Below, piece by piece: positions 48,701 through 61,800 of a stretch of 64,000 nucleotides of DNA. Both the position numbers and the translations under genes were made by a program. Position 1 is the stretch's first letter; each line of letters starts with the position of its first letter. Origin of the DNA: Trifolium pratense (Eukaryota; Streptophyta; Magnoliopsida; Fabales; Fabaceae); contig NC_060060.1 in NCBI RefSeq assembly GCF_020283565.1, forward strand, positions 40,858,001 to 40,922,000. The letters are read 5' to 3'. The notes beneath the pieces are model-generated. The model searched no databases, was not told the origin of the DNA, and saw only the letters and a program-made list of their open reading frames with translations.

Positions 48701-49653
48701 TCCCTACCACTTGGATTAATTCATTGTTGGTCGTTTCCTTAATTTTTAGGAAGAAAATAATAATTAATCTTCAAAGTTTTAAAATTCATTTTGACAAAAT
48801 CATTTATTCTCTGAACAAATGATTACTACAATATTTTTGCGTGGTTGATAAACTACAATATTCTCTTTGAAATTTGTAGTAAACATTTGTTAAATTGAAA
48901 TTGACTACAGTGATAGTTTTTTAATGATTCAATTTGTACGATAGAAAGCAAGTTGTTAGAATTTAATGTTTTTAATTAAGATAAAATAAAATAATATAGA
49001 ATTAGGTATTAAGGTTTGATATTTTGTTTCTCTCAGATATTTTTATGATATTTAGTAGGAGTAGACAATAGCCAATCACCGCAACCGCCATGGTCCACCA
49101 AGATTTCAATTGCAACTAGATGAAAATTGATGAACAGAACAACCACTAAAATCCAAAACCACCAACAGAAAAGTTGTATGAAATGAAATAAAAATTAGGT
49201 CATTTTGGTGAATAGTCCCATCTTAGAGAGATTTTATTCTATCACGGGCACGAGTGTGAATCTATGGTTAACGCTCGAGACATCGTAGTTACCGTGCCGT
49301 CGGTCCTCCGATCAAATGAATAGTTGTGATAAATTTACTTTATAAAATTGACTTGAAATGTTAACTATTTAATCTATTTTGTACGGTCATGATCATCTAC
49401 TGCGTGTAACTGCATGCAACAGTTACATAAGGCGATCCAAATCCTGATTTTGTCTATCTCATCTTTAAATTGAATAAGTTCATTTAAAATATAAAAAAGT
49501 TTTTATGATCAATTGTATCTTGACTAGTAAACAATAAAAAAAACATTGAATCTATAAGATATATGGTTATTGTTTTTCATCTCCATTTTATACATGTGTA
49601 ATTATCGTAAGTGTCACAATAATATATGCCTTTAATTTTAAGGTATCCAAAAA
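48701..49653. other. Intergenic region
   Basis: AT-rich, no gene recognised on either strand. Confidence 0.4.
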
Positions 49654-49843
49654 GATGAATTCTTTGGTACACATATTATGTGAATGTGTACCGGTACATT
49701 TGTTTAGGTGGATGATTCCGATTGGTTTACAAATAGTATTTATTAATTTTTTATATTAAATACTATTTGTAAACCAATCATCCACCTAAGTAAGTCGTGT
49801 ATTGGTACATATCCACATAATATGTGGACCAGAGTGTTCACCT
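49654..49843. mobile_element. Foldback MITE (near-complete hairpin)
   Basis: The left arm TTGGTACACATATTATGTG ... GGTGGATGATTCCGATTGG ... ACAAATAGTATTTA is mirrored by the right arm almost to the centre (loop near 49745-49763). Arms are about 80-90 bp. It has no coding capacity; target duplication not resolved. Confidence 0.7.
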
Positions 49844-50463
49844 TCTAAAAATAGAAATTTACACGAAATGATATAACATACTATATTTCATGTTTAAATA
49901 GTAAAATACACAAATTACAAAATAATTTTATTATATATCACTCCTTAACATGTTCGAAATTTTTTTTCCTGCCAACTGAATTAAACTTAAGAAAAAAAAT
50001 AAAAATAAAAAATATGTATTTCAACTACTCCAACTATAAAACACATATCTAAATAACTTCACACAATTTAAAATCAACCGTTCGATCTAAAATAACTTGA
50101 CACAATTTAAAATCAACCGTTGATTATAAATCAAATAATCCACATTAATTATTGTGTTAACTGCATGTGAGAGTGACCCATCCCTTTGAGAGCATGACTA
50201 AGAAAGCACCGAGAAAATGTCAAACAGAGAAAGAGAACAACAACGCCATTCATTATTACTACACAAAAAAGGTGACATAAATGCCACCGCTATCGTAATC
50301 CAATACGTTAGATTGTCGAAGCCGAAACACGAAAAGTCAATGGTCTTTGTCCCTTCACACGCACCATAAATACAACCCTCAAACTCCCATTTCCCATTCC
50401 ACACTCCAACACACCAACAACAATTTCACAAACAAAACCACAAACACAAAACATAGAAATAAC
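49844..50463 (+). promoter_or_regulatory. Upstream region of the DUF1442 gene
   Basis: ACCATAAATACAACC near 50362 may be a weak TATA-like word, about 100 bp before the ATG. The A/C-rich leader (CACACTCCAACACACCAACA) is typical of plant 5' UTRs. No other feature seen. Confidence 0.4.
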
Positions 50464-51177
50464 ATGAAAGATATGAAACTAATTTGGTCACCAGAAAGAG
50501 CAACAAACTCATACATAGACACAGTTCAATCCGTAACAACCAATAATCTTTCCAATGAATCTGGTGTGGCGGAGCTGGTATCAGCCATGGCGGCAGGATG
50601 GAACGCGCAGATGATAGTAGAAACATGGTCACGCGGCGGAGCTATTCCAACGAGTATTGGTTTATCTATAGCATCACGTCACACGTGTGGAAGACACGTG
50701 TGTATAGTACCAGATGAACGGTCAAGATCAGAGTATGCAAAAAGTATGGGTGAAGCGGGTATGTCGCCGGAGATTATGGTTGGTGAACCGGAGGAAGTTA
50801 TGGAGGGTATAATTGGAATAGATTTTTTAGTTGTTGATTCTAGGAGAAAAGATTTTGCTAGAGTTTTGAGGTTAGCTAAGTTGAGTAGTAAAGGTGCTGT
50901 GTTGATTTGTAAGAATGCCAATTTTATTTCTAAGATGGATTCTGGTTTTATATGGAGGAGTGTGGTGGCGCGTGGTTTAAGACGGCTTGTTAGGTCGGTC
51001 TTTCTTCCGGTTGGAAAGGGGATTCATATGGCGCACTTTTCAGCTGCCGGTGGTGGTGGTGGTGGTGGTGGTGGTGAGAACACTGTTTCGGCGATGAAGC
51101 ATAAGGGACGTACTCCCAACCGATGGATCAAACATGTTGATCAACGGTCAGGGGATGTTCACTTTATTAGAAAATGA
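50464..51177 (+). CDS. DUF1442 family protein
   Basis: A continuous ORF of 237 residues starting MKDMKLIWSPERATNSYIDT, the standard beginning of plant DUF1442 proteins (about 215-240 residues). Conserved blocks are present in order: ELVSAMAAGWNAQMIVETWS, GRHVCIVPDERSRSEYAKSM, EVMEGIIGIDFLVVDSRRKD, FARVLRLAKLSSKGAVLICK, RRLVRSVFLPVGKGIHMAHF, and the C-terminal PNRWIKHVDQRSGDVHF. The family resembles a Rossmann-like methyltransferase fold, but the biochemical role is unknown. A run of about nine glycines is encoded by a (GGT)n tract near 51049-51075 and is probably length-variable. The ATG was chosen because in-frame codons upstream are non-ATG leader sequence. No disabling change. Confidence 0.92.
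   Translation: MKDMKLIWSPERATNSYIDTVQSVTTNNLSNESGVAELVSAMAAGWNAQMIVETWSRGGAIPTSIGLSIASRHTCGRHVCIVPDERSRSEYAKSMGEAGMSPEIMVGEPEEVMEGIIGIDFLVVDSRRKDFARVLRLAKLSSKGAVLICKNANFISKMDSGFIWRSVVARGLRRLVRSVFLPVGKGIHMAHFSAAGGGGGGGGGENTVSAMKHKGRTPNRWIKHVDQRSGDVHFIRK
51049..51075 (+). repeat. (GGT)n coding microsatellite
   Basis: It encodes a polyglycine stretch between the last core block of the DUF1442 protein and its conserved C-terminus; changes in repeat number would keep the frame. Confidence 0.85.
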
Positions 51178-52979
51178 AAGATCAAAGATGTATGTATATA
51201 GTAATAGTATTACCTTAATTCCAAAATCCAAATCATTTTTTTTTGGTTTCCTTCTCTGTAAATAACTAAGGTTGATTATGATTGTGGTTAGTATTACTCT
51301 CGTAGTAGAGTAGTACACGGAATATATAGTTTTCATATGACTAGGTGAAAAGACTGTTAATTCCTAGCTTGATCTTAGTTTATGGCAAATTTTGTTTAAT
51401 CGTTTACTTATTTTAAGATGATAAATACAAAATTATGTTGGCGTTAGATTTGGATTTTTTTTTTCTAAGTGATAAATAGGATTTTAATAAACGATATTCA
51501 TTCATTTAAATTAGAAAAATATTAAATAGTATCTCATACATTAATTAAGTATATTAATAAGTAAATTTTATCGCGAAACTGTATATTCAATACTTTAAAA
51601 ATAAAAGAAGTTATTTTTCACTCTAATTATATTTTTGAATTAATATAACATGTTTTATTTTTAAATTAATATATCATCATAAATTATCTTTTGTGTCTTA
51701 TTTTTAGTAATTACAATTTTTAGACTACAAATTTGATTCCATTGTTGACATAACATAACCATCAACAATAAATAGTACTCTCTCCGTTCAAAATTATAAG
51801 AGAGAAAAAAAAATCACACTTATTAAGAAAAAGTAAAACATGATAATTTGAAATATATTTTTGTGGGTTTTTCTTGAAATAAATTGCATGAAAAGATGTA
51901 AATACAATTTTTATTGATTGTTGTTTATTAAAAAAAAGGGAGAGAGATAAAATTAAATGCAATTTGCATTTAATTTTATGAGAGTAAAGAAAAAATATTC
52001 TTGAAAATGATTTTTTCCCTTATAATTTTGGACAAAAAAAATGAAAATTTTCACTTGTAATTTGGGACATATATTTGTGTCGGGGGTACACAATTTCCCC
52101 CTCATTTTCGTGTGTTGAATATGATCTTGAAGTCATACATACATATCAATCACCAAAAATATCATCTACGAATTACACATAACACCACCAACCAATTATG
52201 AAATTTAAATTATTATTATTATTTTGGTCATACAGAAGAAAAAAAATAAAATTTTAATAATAATAAATCATACATAATTTCCTCATTCTAATGTATTAAA
52301 TATGACTCTTGAAATCAAACCTATCAATTACCAAAAACCAATTATTATATGCATAACACCATCAATATAATTTATTCTCCTTAATTTTTCATGTAATATT
52401 ACATGCATGATCATTATTTTTATGTCTCATTTCTTTTCATATTTTTTCTTTTGTATTTTTCTCTTTTCCTTCCTTTGACTTTTTTGCATACTTCCCTAAT
52501 GTAGTATGTGGATACACTGCATTTCAAGCTTTGCATCTAAAACTGCTGTAGCTTTGCTCATGTATTGTGCATCTTAAAATAGAACTTCATTTTCAGTCCC
52601 TTATGTATCTTGAGAATATAGTTTATCTATGTTAAATTGGAATAGGCAAGCTGAGCATTAGAGAGAACTGTTATAAATACAAGTTATATTTCTTGGATCA
52701 CACATTCTGGTATAGAAAAATTCAAATATAATAAAGAGAAACTAATACCAATCTAATGGAGTTATAGAAAATATATTAATTGGCTACAGAGTTGTATTTC
52801 GATTCCGCCATTGCTATTCGTTACACATCTACAGAGCTCTAATTAACACTTCCATCAACCTGTGACCAGCTTGTCTTACCCTCGTGGAAGGAGTTTTTTC
52901 CCCCTTTTCTTTTGAAACGGTGATTAAACGGAGTTAGCATAGAGGGAAGGTGTATGTCATTTATTTTATTTTATTTTTT
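51178..52979. other. Intergenic region with a possible MITE
   Basis: CTCTCTCCGTTCAAAATTAT at 51778 is a Stowaway-like end flanked by TA. Facing sequences near 52018-52030 (CTTATAATTTTGGAC) and 52055-52070 (TAATTTGGGAC) may be its degenerate other end. The rest is AT-rich without genes. Confidence 0.4.
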
Positions 52980-53117
52980 AGCTTTTACTACAAGTTTAAT
53001 CTGGTTCGGAGGTCAGTCGTATCAAGTGGTTTAAGCTACTTCCCGATCGCATTTGTGGGAGATCGAACCATGGTCCACCCTACCAAGTTCAACGTCAATC
53101 ACCACTGAACTAACTAA
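52980..53117 (-). mobile_element. SINE, minus-oriented member of an inverted pair
   Basis: On the minus strand it reads GTTAGTTCAGTGGTGATTGA, then CCATGGTTCGATCTCC (B box), then ACCACTTGATACGACTGACC and CTCCGAACCAGATTAAAC. It matches 53301-53430 closely along its length. Confidence 0.75.
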
Positions 53118-53300
53118 CGATCGATTAATTGTGTTTCATTTAGATAAACTTAAGGAAAAATTTGTATAATTTACCCAAATATTATTAAATATAAGGTCAA
53201 TATGATAATTTTAAATAGGACATAGCAGGACGAGTGCGAGTGTAAGCACACACACCCCTGCCTCCGTATTTAAAATTCGAATTTTCTTTAATTAATTATT

Positions 53301-53430
53301 AGTTGGTTCAGTGGTGATTGACGCTGAACTTGATAGGGAGGATCACGGTTCGATCCCCGAAACTGCTATCGAGAGCTGAAACCACTTGATGCCAGAACCG
53401 ACCCTCCGAACCAGATTAAACCGGTGGTGA
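53301..53430 (+). mobile_element. SINE, plus-oriented member of an inverted pair
   Basis: GGTTCAGTGG fits the plant pol III A box and GGTTCGATCCCCG is a perfect B box about 40 bp on. The 3' part CCGACCCTCCGAACCAGATT is shared with the minus-oriented copy. It is followed by an A-rich tail, so it is a tRNA-related SINE and not a tRNA gene. Confidence 0.8.
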
Positions 53431-53802
53431 AAGAAAAAAAAAATTGAATTTTCTTTGGGCCGGGTCACACTAATCTGGGTGGGCCTGGTCCACTTGCCAT
53501 GCCTGCACCCGACCCAGCTCTCTGTTTGGAGCTTCTTGAATCCAATCATGGAGTGTACACGTACGTACGACAATATACAATTCAAAACACGTCATCACTC
53601 ATCCATCATTTTCAATGCGTTTCAGCTTAAAATTCTTTTTGACTGGAAATTTTTTCATTCCTAAATTAAACTAAACAAATTATCATCATTATTATCAAAA
53701 AATAGTAATTATCAATTCCCAATTTCAAATTAAAAAAATAAACAATTCTGTTCAAAGCACATTCATCATCATTTTCTAAACTGATTGATCGATCAAAGCA
53801 CA

Positions 53803-53804
<2 letters not shown>

Positions 53805-53835
<31 letters not shown>
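53805..53835 (+). repeat. (ATC)n run abutting the SEC1 start codon
   Basis: About ten CAT/ATC units run straight into the ATG at 53836. No earlier ATG is created because the run reads CATCATC. Confidence 0.9.
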
Positions 53836-53837
<2 letters not shown>

Positions 53838-56800
53838 GTCTATGTCCGATTCTGAATCCTCCTCCTCTTATGGCGGTGCCGCCGAATACCAATATTTCAA
53901 GCAAATTACCCGCGACCGTACGTAAACCCTCTCTCTTTTTCTATTATTAATAAATAATCTATTTCTAATTTCCTTTTACTTTGTGTTAATCCAATTCATG
54001 ATCCATTTTGTTGTTATTATACCTTTAAACTCACTTAACCGCTCTTATAGTTACTCTTGCAACTTTCAACCTAAAACATCTAAGTTTCGAGTGTGCTTTT
54101 GTTGCATTTGTACCACATGCCATGCAATTACTTCATGCTTAATGATTTTAGAGGATTCCAATGATTTAGTTTTACTCTTAAGATTTTTTTTTCCCATATG
54201 TGATGATATCAATTTATTTTCTTAGGCTCTCTTAAGTCTTTGTATAGTGGATAAGATATTTATCTACGAAGCTTGGATACTCGTGGATTGAGCGTGTCCT
54301 GATGTCAGACATGTGTTGGTGTCCGATACGATAAGACACCTATAATTACGTTCAATTATGTCATTTTCTCAAATTATTATCAATGTCGACGTGTCGGTGT
54401 TTTTTTTTATAAGCACGACGTGTCGGTGTTGGTGTCACGTTCATTGTCTGTGTCCGTGCTTTATAGATTTTCATTTAAGCAAGTTTTGAATTATTATTAT
54501 TCTTATTATTGTTGAAGTTAATTTTGAAATGATGGTATTTTTCAACCTTTCACAGCATTGTTACTGCATCCTTTGAGTGTTTTCTTTTCATCCTTTGAAC
54601 ATTTAATAGTTGCTGATTGAGTAAATTTATGTGTCATGCTGATGATATTGTCTCCAGGATTATTACGTGAAATGCTCAGATCAACAAAAACAGGGGATTC
54701 TAAATCAACTTTCAAGGTATGTGATGTTATTAATTACCAGTAGTTAGCTTATAAAAAAAATTACCCATTAGTTAAATGAATTCTGTGTTAATTTATTTAG
54801 CTTTACTCTGGATATAGAGAATTAGAAGGACTTAGAGCATCTACAATGGTGGGTGCTTTCACCTGTCTAGCACGAAGCTAAATAGGCACAAAATTGGGTG
54901 CATATATAGAGAAGGGTGGCTATGGAAGCGACGTCTTTTTGCGGGCCCCACTTAATAAATACTCCATATTAAAATGAATGAATTATGAATTTAATTTATA
55001 TACACCGTTACCGTAAAGTTATTTTACACATACATCCGATAATATATTGACACAATATGTAATGTGTTTAAACATGATATGTTACATTCATTAAATGATT
55101 TGACAACACATTATTGGATGCATGTGCAAAGTAACTTTACATTAACATTGCATACCATTTAAACTCATGAATTACATAGAAATATAAATATATAATGATA
55201 TTAAGTTATTTGTGTACCCATTTCGTAATTTTTTTGAGGTGCTGTGTTGGATATATTGAGTTCTTATTAAGTAGTAACATTAAAAAATAAGTGATATGTA
55301 CATGCTTGATCCATTTAAGCATCTAAAATGGGGAGCTCTGTTGTGGAGGCTCTTATTTTTCTGTCTGTTTCACATTAAGTTTATAGTTTATATACTTCAT
55401 GTGTCTTAGTTGCTTGTTTTATTCATTGCATTTTTAGTATATTCTTGTCTCTGGATATGAGTAATATGCACTGTGGACTGGTTTATGCACACTAAATGCT
55501 GGTAGATGTATCATGTATGTAATTCTTTACGTACAGCCACCCAGAGTAGTCTAAATCTAAACATACTTTACAAATGAGTGAAGTGTTGAAGGTAAATTAA
55601 AGAAACAAAAATGTATAATATAAAAGTTGAATTTATCGATTAACATCTTATGCATCTGGTTCATGGTTTGCTTGCCTGTAGGTACTAATATTGGACAGAC
55701 TTACTTTGAAGATAATGTCTCATTCATGCAGGATGGCTGATATCACTGGCGAAGGTGTTACATGTAAGGATCACAAAAAGTAAATGACCAGTTTTAGTGA
55801 CTATGGATATATTGTATTTGTTAATTAGCACTTCTTTTAGTAAGGTTATTTAAATTGAAGTTTCTTATCCTATATTAAGTATTAACATCAAAATGGTGGG
55901 ATCTTCATTCATCAGGCATCCCTTTTTTCAGTTCTATATTTCCTTTATGGTTTGATATTTTGGTGCTCTTTCTGTAGTGGTTGAAGACATGTACAAACAG
56001 AGGCAGCCATTTCCAACGTTGGATGCTATATATTTCCTCCAGCCAACCAGAGAGAAGTAACACATCTGAATTTCTTTGATGTTCCTATTGTTCTTCACTT
56101 TTCTGTTAAGTATGCGACTAATGTCTCAATAAACACGTAGGTTACAAAACATTTTGGAACCTATAATTCCCTGTTTCTTAGTTGCCAATAAAAGTATGTA
56201 GTCATTTTTAGGTTTTGAATATCAAAGGGTATAATTTGTTCCAACTTTGTCCGTTATTCTCTTAGAGTTTCTGCCGTTTAGTTTCCCTTTTATTTTTCAC
56301 CTTATGTTTACTTCCAAATGTGTCATGAGTTATGTGTCTTGCCTTTTTAATTTTATCATTTTTGTTTTGAATTTTCCTTTCTATTCTCTACAAATAACAT
56401 GATAATGCATTACTTTGTCTCTAAGTCTCCCTTTCTTCTAATTCATTTTTAATGTAAATTATTACTGAATGATAGTTGCCATATCTTTTTGGATGTAAGA
56501 TATTTTCATTTAGCTTTGATGTAGAATTTAGTGAAACCTAAATTGTCGAGTTTTGTCAGATTCACCCCGATTTAGTGATTTTCTCTTTATTTTGATTGCA
56601 GTATAACTATGTTTTTGTCAGACATGGCTGGAAAGGCACCCTTATACAGGAAGTATGTGGTGACCGTTATAGTACCTTCTGTTTGCCATTCATCCTGTCT
56701 TCAACTTATTTGTTTTCAAGTTTTTTTTTTCCTTTCTGTTTTCTTGTAGGGCATTTGTTTTCTTTAGCTCACCTATTTCCAGAGAATTAGTTGTGGACAT

Positions 56801-58753
56801 TAAGAAAGATCCGAGGGTGTTGCCTCGATTAGGTGCATTGAGAGAGGTGAAGATATTATATTAATTAGAAACAAGTTGTGCTTAAATTCATATTTTTACT
56901 CAAACAGTTTCATTGCCTATTGTGATTTCCCCCCTTATTTGGATGACGTCATGCAGATGAATTTGGAGTATTTTGCCATAGATAGCCAGGTATATGGTTG
57001 CATACTTTTCATTCGTCATATATAATAAATTGCAAAACTTACAACATGTAGAAGTTTTCTGTGTTGGTCCAGTTACACTTCGCTGTGCATGTATATGTCA
57101 AGTGATGAATCATGATTTCTTTCGTTTAAATTAATCATAATCTACTAACTGCTAAAGAAAACCTTATCCATATATACAAACAAAGGGTGTGCTTGAATTG
57201 ACTGATAAACAGCACAAATAAATTGTGCTAATTGCATATTTTTGAGTCTTCTGAATTAGAAATCTTGTATTAGTTTCTAATCTCGCCATCGTCTCATTAT
57301 TTTGTGTCTTCAACTTGAGGTGTATTTTTGGTCATATCAATGCAGGGTTTCATCACAAATAATGAGAGGGCATTGGAGGATCTATTTGGGGATGAAGAGA
57401 ATAATCATAAAGGTGTTGCATGTTTGAATGTGATGGCAACACGAATCGCTACAGTTTTTGCTTCATTAAGAGTATGCGGATAATGCTCTTTGTGACAAGA
57501 ATACTAAAGTATTGTAGTAAATTCTTTCTTATTGAGAAGTTTTCTGAAGCATGTAATATGTTTTAGGAATTTCCTTCTATTCGCTATCGTGCTGCCAAGT
57601 CCCTAGATGCAACCACAATGACTACTTTCCGTGATCTTATTCCTACAAAGCTTGCTGCTGGAGTCTGGGACTGTCTTACAAAATATAAAAAAACCATACC
57701 TAGTTTTCCTCAGACTGAGACCTGTGAGCTGCTCATTATTGACAGAACTATTGATCAGGTTTTTATGGTCATTTACTTTGTAATAATATTTTATCAGACA
57801 ATAATGTTGCTTACAATGAAGATATTATTCTGATTTTGTAGATTGCTCCTGTAATACATGAGTGGACATATGATGCCATGTGCCATGATTTGCTGAACAT
57901 GGAGGGAAATAAATATGTTCACGAAGTAATTTCAACAGTTTTCATTTCTGAGTTTTTGGGTCCAGTTTCTTGTATATAAACATGATTTTATACTATATGT
58001 ATTTTTAAGGTTCCTGGCAAGGCTGGAGGTCCTCCTGAGAGAAAAGAAGTTCTTTTGGAGGATCATGATCCTCTATGGCTCGAGCTTCGTCATGCACATA
58101 TTGCTGATGTAGGTCCTACTTTTTGGCTTTACCTATCCTAGACTTGAGCAACATAAATACCTTTTGATATTGATGACCATGTCAGGCTAGTGAACGGCTG
58201 CATTTGAAGATGACTAGCTTCATGTCAAAGAACAAAGCTGCACAAATTCAACATGGTTCAAGGTGAGTAGTAATCTTCTGGGGATTTCAATTGATGATGA
58301 ACAAACTGATGTAGCTGGTTAATCATTATCAGCAATTAAATATTTTCCTAATTTTTATTTATTTAAAAATGGTATGGTTTGACGCACCCGATGGTTTCAC
58401 TTGAATTAGTTCCCCACTGTGTTGTAAAAGTTGACACTTTGCCGCCCCGTGGTGTATTCGGTGATCTGATAATCACCCTGAGTTTTTCCATCCATTTTGC
58501 TATGACTAGTTATCTGCGTGAAGACTTTGAATATATTTGCTTGTTGTTTGTGATAAGGGAGCAAATCATAATAGATGGGCGAAGTATCGATATTTGTTCC
58601 TTTGGACAATTTGAATTCTGTTCTGTTAGAATATAAGAAAATATCTTACAATATCTTTGATATTATTATCTTAGTATCTTAGTTTATTTCTTGAAATCGG
58701 TTTATAATCCGAGAGTGTCTTAGGTTATCTCTTAGGGTTAGTTTTTATATTAC

Positions 58754-58818
<65 letters not shown>

Positions 58819-61800
58819 TGTTTCTTGATTTCTCTATTTAGGATTGATTCTATGTATCCCTATATATGTTGTGAATATTTGCCCTTTTCATAATTTAATG
58901 AATCTTGGATTTGTAGTTTGATGGAAATTTTTATTTATCTAGTTCATAATAAGCTTCACTGAAACTATCAATTTGTATGGTATTTATAGAAATAGCGGTG
59001 AAATGTCGACAAGGGACTTACAGAAGATGGTTCAAGCACTTCCACAATACAGCGAACAAATTGACAAACTCTCCCTCCATGTCGAGGTTAGTTTTGCTGT
59101 AATGCTGTTTTGATACAAACTATTTTTCTTTCTTATAATGATAAACAATATGGCTCGCACAAATACATGAGCTATCTACATTTTGAGGAAGAGGCCTTTT
59201 CAACAGTTTGCATTTTGTTATGCAGGAAAAATCTTATTGTAATATGGTAATGTCACATATTTTATTGCCTCATTGGGCAATTTCCTTCTTACTGCCTTCC
59301 TTTTTAATAAAACTGAACTTAGAGATGTTATCTGTTATCCCACTTAATATTATTGTTTCCGTCATGATTCTCGCTGATGTACGACAGAATTAACAAACTT
59401 CTGCACCTAAGTGTTTTAGATGAAAATAGATCATATGGGTTTTGGTGGAAGGAATAATAAAGAGCAAAACAAATCCACTCTATTGTTTTGTTTGATCTTA
59501 ATGGCTTGCAAAACCCAGTTGAAAAGTCTTTTGCAACTATAGGGATCACTAAATCTACCGTGCTTGATTAAAATCATGTACTAATTGACATAGCATTATA
59601 AATAATGGGCTTCTCTGATCCAGCTTGCAGGAAACATTAACAGAATCATTAGGGAGTCAGGACTGCTTGAACAGGGCCAGCTGGAGCAAGATCTTGTTTT
59701 TGGAGATGCAACAATGAAAGATGTGATCAAATTTTTGACTATGAAAGAAGTAAGATATTCTTAATGGGTGAAAGGAAATGGCGTTCTTTAACACCTAATC
59801 AATGTACATGTTAGAATGAGAGAACTTTAATCACCAAACAAAAAATGAGAGAACTTTTTAGTGAAGACATGAATTGCGAAATTAGACATGCAAGCTTTGT
59901 ACTGTTTTGTATATTAAATTTCATACACATGCCCTCTTTTACGCAGGATACAACCCGTGAAAACAAATTACGCTTGTTACTGATTCTTGCAGCTGTTTAT
60001 CCTGAGAAATTTGATGGAGAAAAGGGTCTGAATTTGATGAAGGTATGATTTTTGACTTACTGGGTGCAGACTTAATTTCCACTCTCTGTACATTTGGAAG
60101 AATAATATCTTTCTATGATTTCAAACACCTGTAATGATGTTATCCAATTTTTACGTTTCAAGTACTTTTCAGGTAGCTCGATTAACAGATGAGGATATGA
60201 TTGTTGTGAATAACTTAAGAATGCTTGGGGGACAACCAGATACCAAAAAACGTTCGACTGGTGCTTTCGGCCTGAAGTTTGAGATCAATAAGGTAAAGGT
60301 AATACTCATTTTGAAGTATGCAATTTTTTTAATTTTACATTATTTCTGAAAATGCTTTTAAGTTGTCAGAAGAAGAAGCGTGCTGCAAGGAAAGAACGTC
60401 CTGAGGAAGAAGAGAAATGGCAGCTATCACGCTTTTATCCCATAATAGAGGTACAAATTAAGTTAATTAATACGATTTTCCCACATAAAATATATATCCA
60501 CTTATGAATTTTCACCGACAGGATAGCATTAGAATAAAAATTTAACGACTATGATTCTCGCTGAAAATATGTTTAAGCAAACAGTTATATTAAATATTCT
60601 GTCTTTTAGTATCTCTTTTAGTATCATTGGAATTTCAGACAAATAAAGGCCGACTTCATTTTTTCATATGATGAACAGTTTTATAATTTATTAGAAGAAT
60701 ATATTTATGATTGCATATTTAGCCTCAAAAGTTCTATAGCTTTTATATGTGATGAGTGGATGAATATTCAGGAACTCATTGAAAAACTCACGAGAAATCA
60801 ACTGTCTAAGGAAGATTATCCATGTCTGAATGGTCCAAGTGCAACTTTCCACAGCTTATCTTTTTCTGGGCCTTTACCTCAAAATCCTCAATCAATGAGA
60901 TCAAGACGCTCGCCATCTTGGGCACGACCGCGAGGCTCTGATGATGGGTACTCAAGGTATTATTTTCTATACACCTCAGAACTAATCAGTAATCTAACAA
61001 TTGCTTCTGATGGGATCAGTTTTTTTGTTTCACTATACCTGCTCGCGTAATATTCCCCTTCACCTCTGAGTTGGGTAGACTTGCACTGTTGCACAAGTTT
61101 GTTAATATTTAGACCCATTTCCCACGGCCAAGCAAGTGAAGGCTTTGTTTTGGGCCAAAAAATAGTGTTTCTAGTGATTAATATTATTTTAGAGCAAAAA
61201 TTTACTGAAAGGGTGTTGCTAGTAATTAACTGGTAAGTAATATTAAGGTTAAGAATTTTCTTTGTATAAAATAGGTTCCTCATCTTGTCATGGGTCTCCC
61301 TTTTCTAATTAGCTAACTTTTTCTATTCTATTAAGCTTAGCTAATGGATGTAGTTCAAAATTCAAATAAAATTATAACAATTTTAGTAAATTAAATTGAA
61401 GTTAGAATGGCTTTATCTTAGAATTATTATGGGTGTAGATATATACCTTGCGCCAGACCATGGCAATTTGTATATCAGCATTCGTTTGAGTTTAAGGCAT
61501 ATGTAAAAACATTTCACATGCTTACGTACATCCTATTATATTGTTATCACGATGTCACTTTTATATATTACTTCCTAATGTATTTCTAAATTTTCTATAG
61601 ATATTTACATGATGATAGATGAGATATGATTGGCTATATATGTAATTTTTTTTACATACATTGAATTCTGTGTATTTGAATACTCTCTTGTAGTCAGAAA
61701 CAATTTTTATATTTTCTTGTTGGCATGCAGTGATTCGGTGCTTCGACATTCTTCTAGTTCTAATGATTTGAGGAGGATGGGGCGACGGATATTTGTATTC

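Noticed and set aside
50347..50463. N-terminal extension of the DUF1442 frame
   Set aside because: It begins with a non-ATG codon and reads as A/C-rich leader; the family starts at MKxMKLIWSPE.
53301..53430. Possible tRNA gene
   Set aside because: Pol III boxes are present, but no cloverleaf acceptor stem is seen and a second close copy with the same long 3' part marks it as a SINE.
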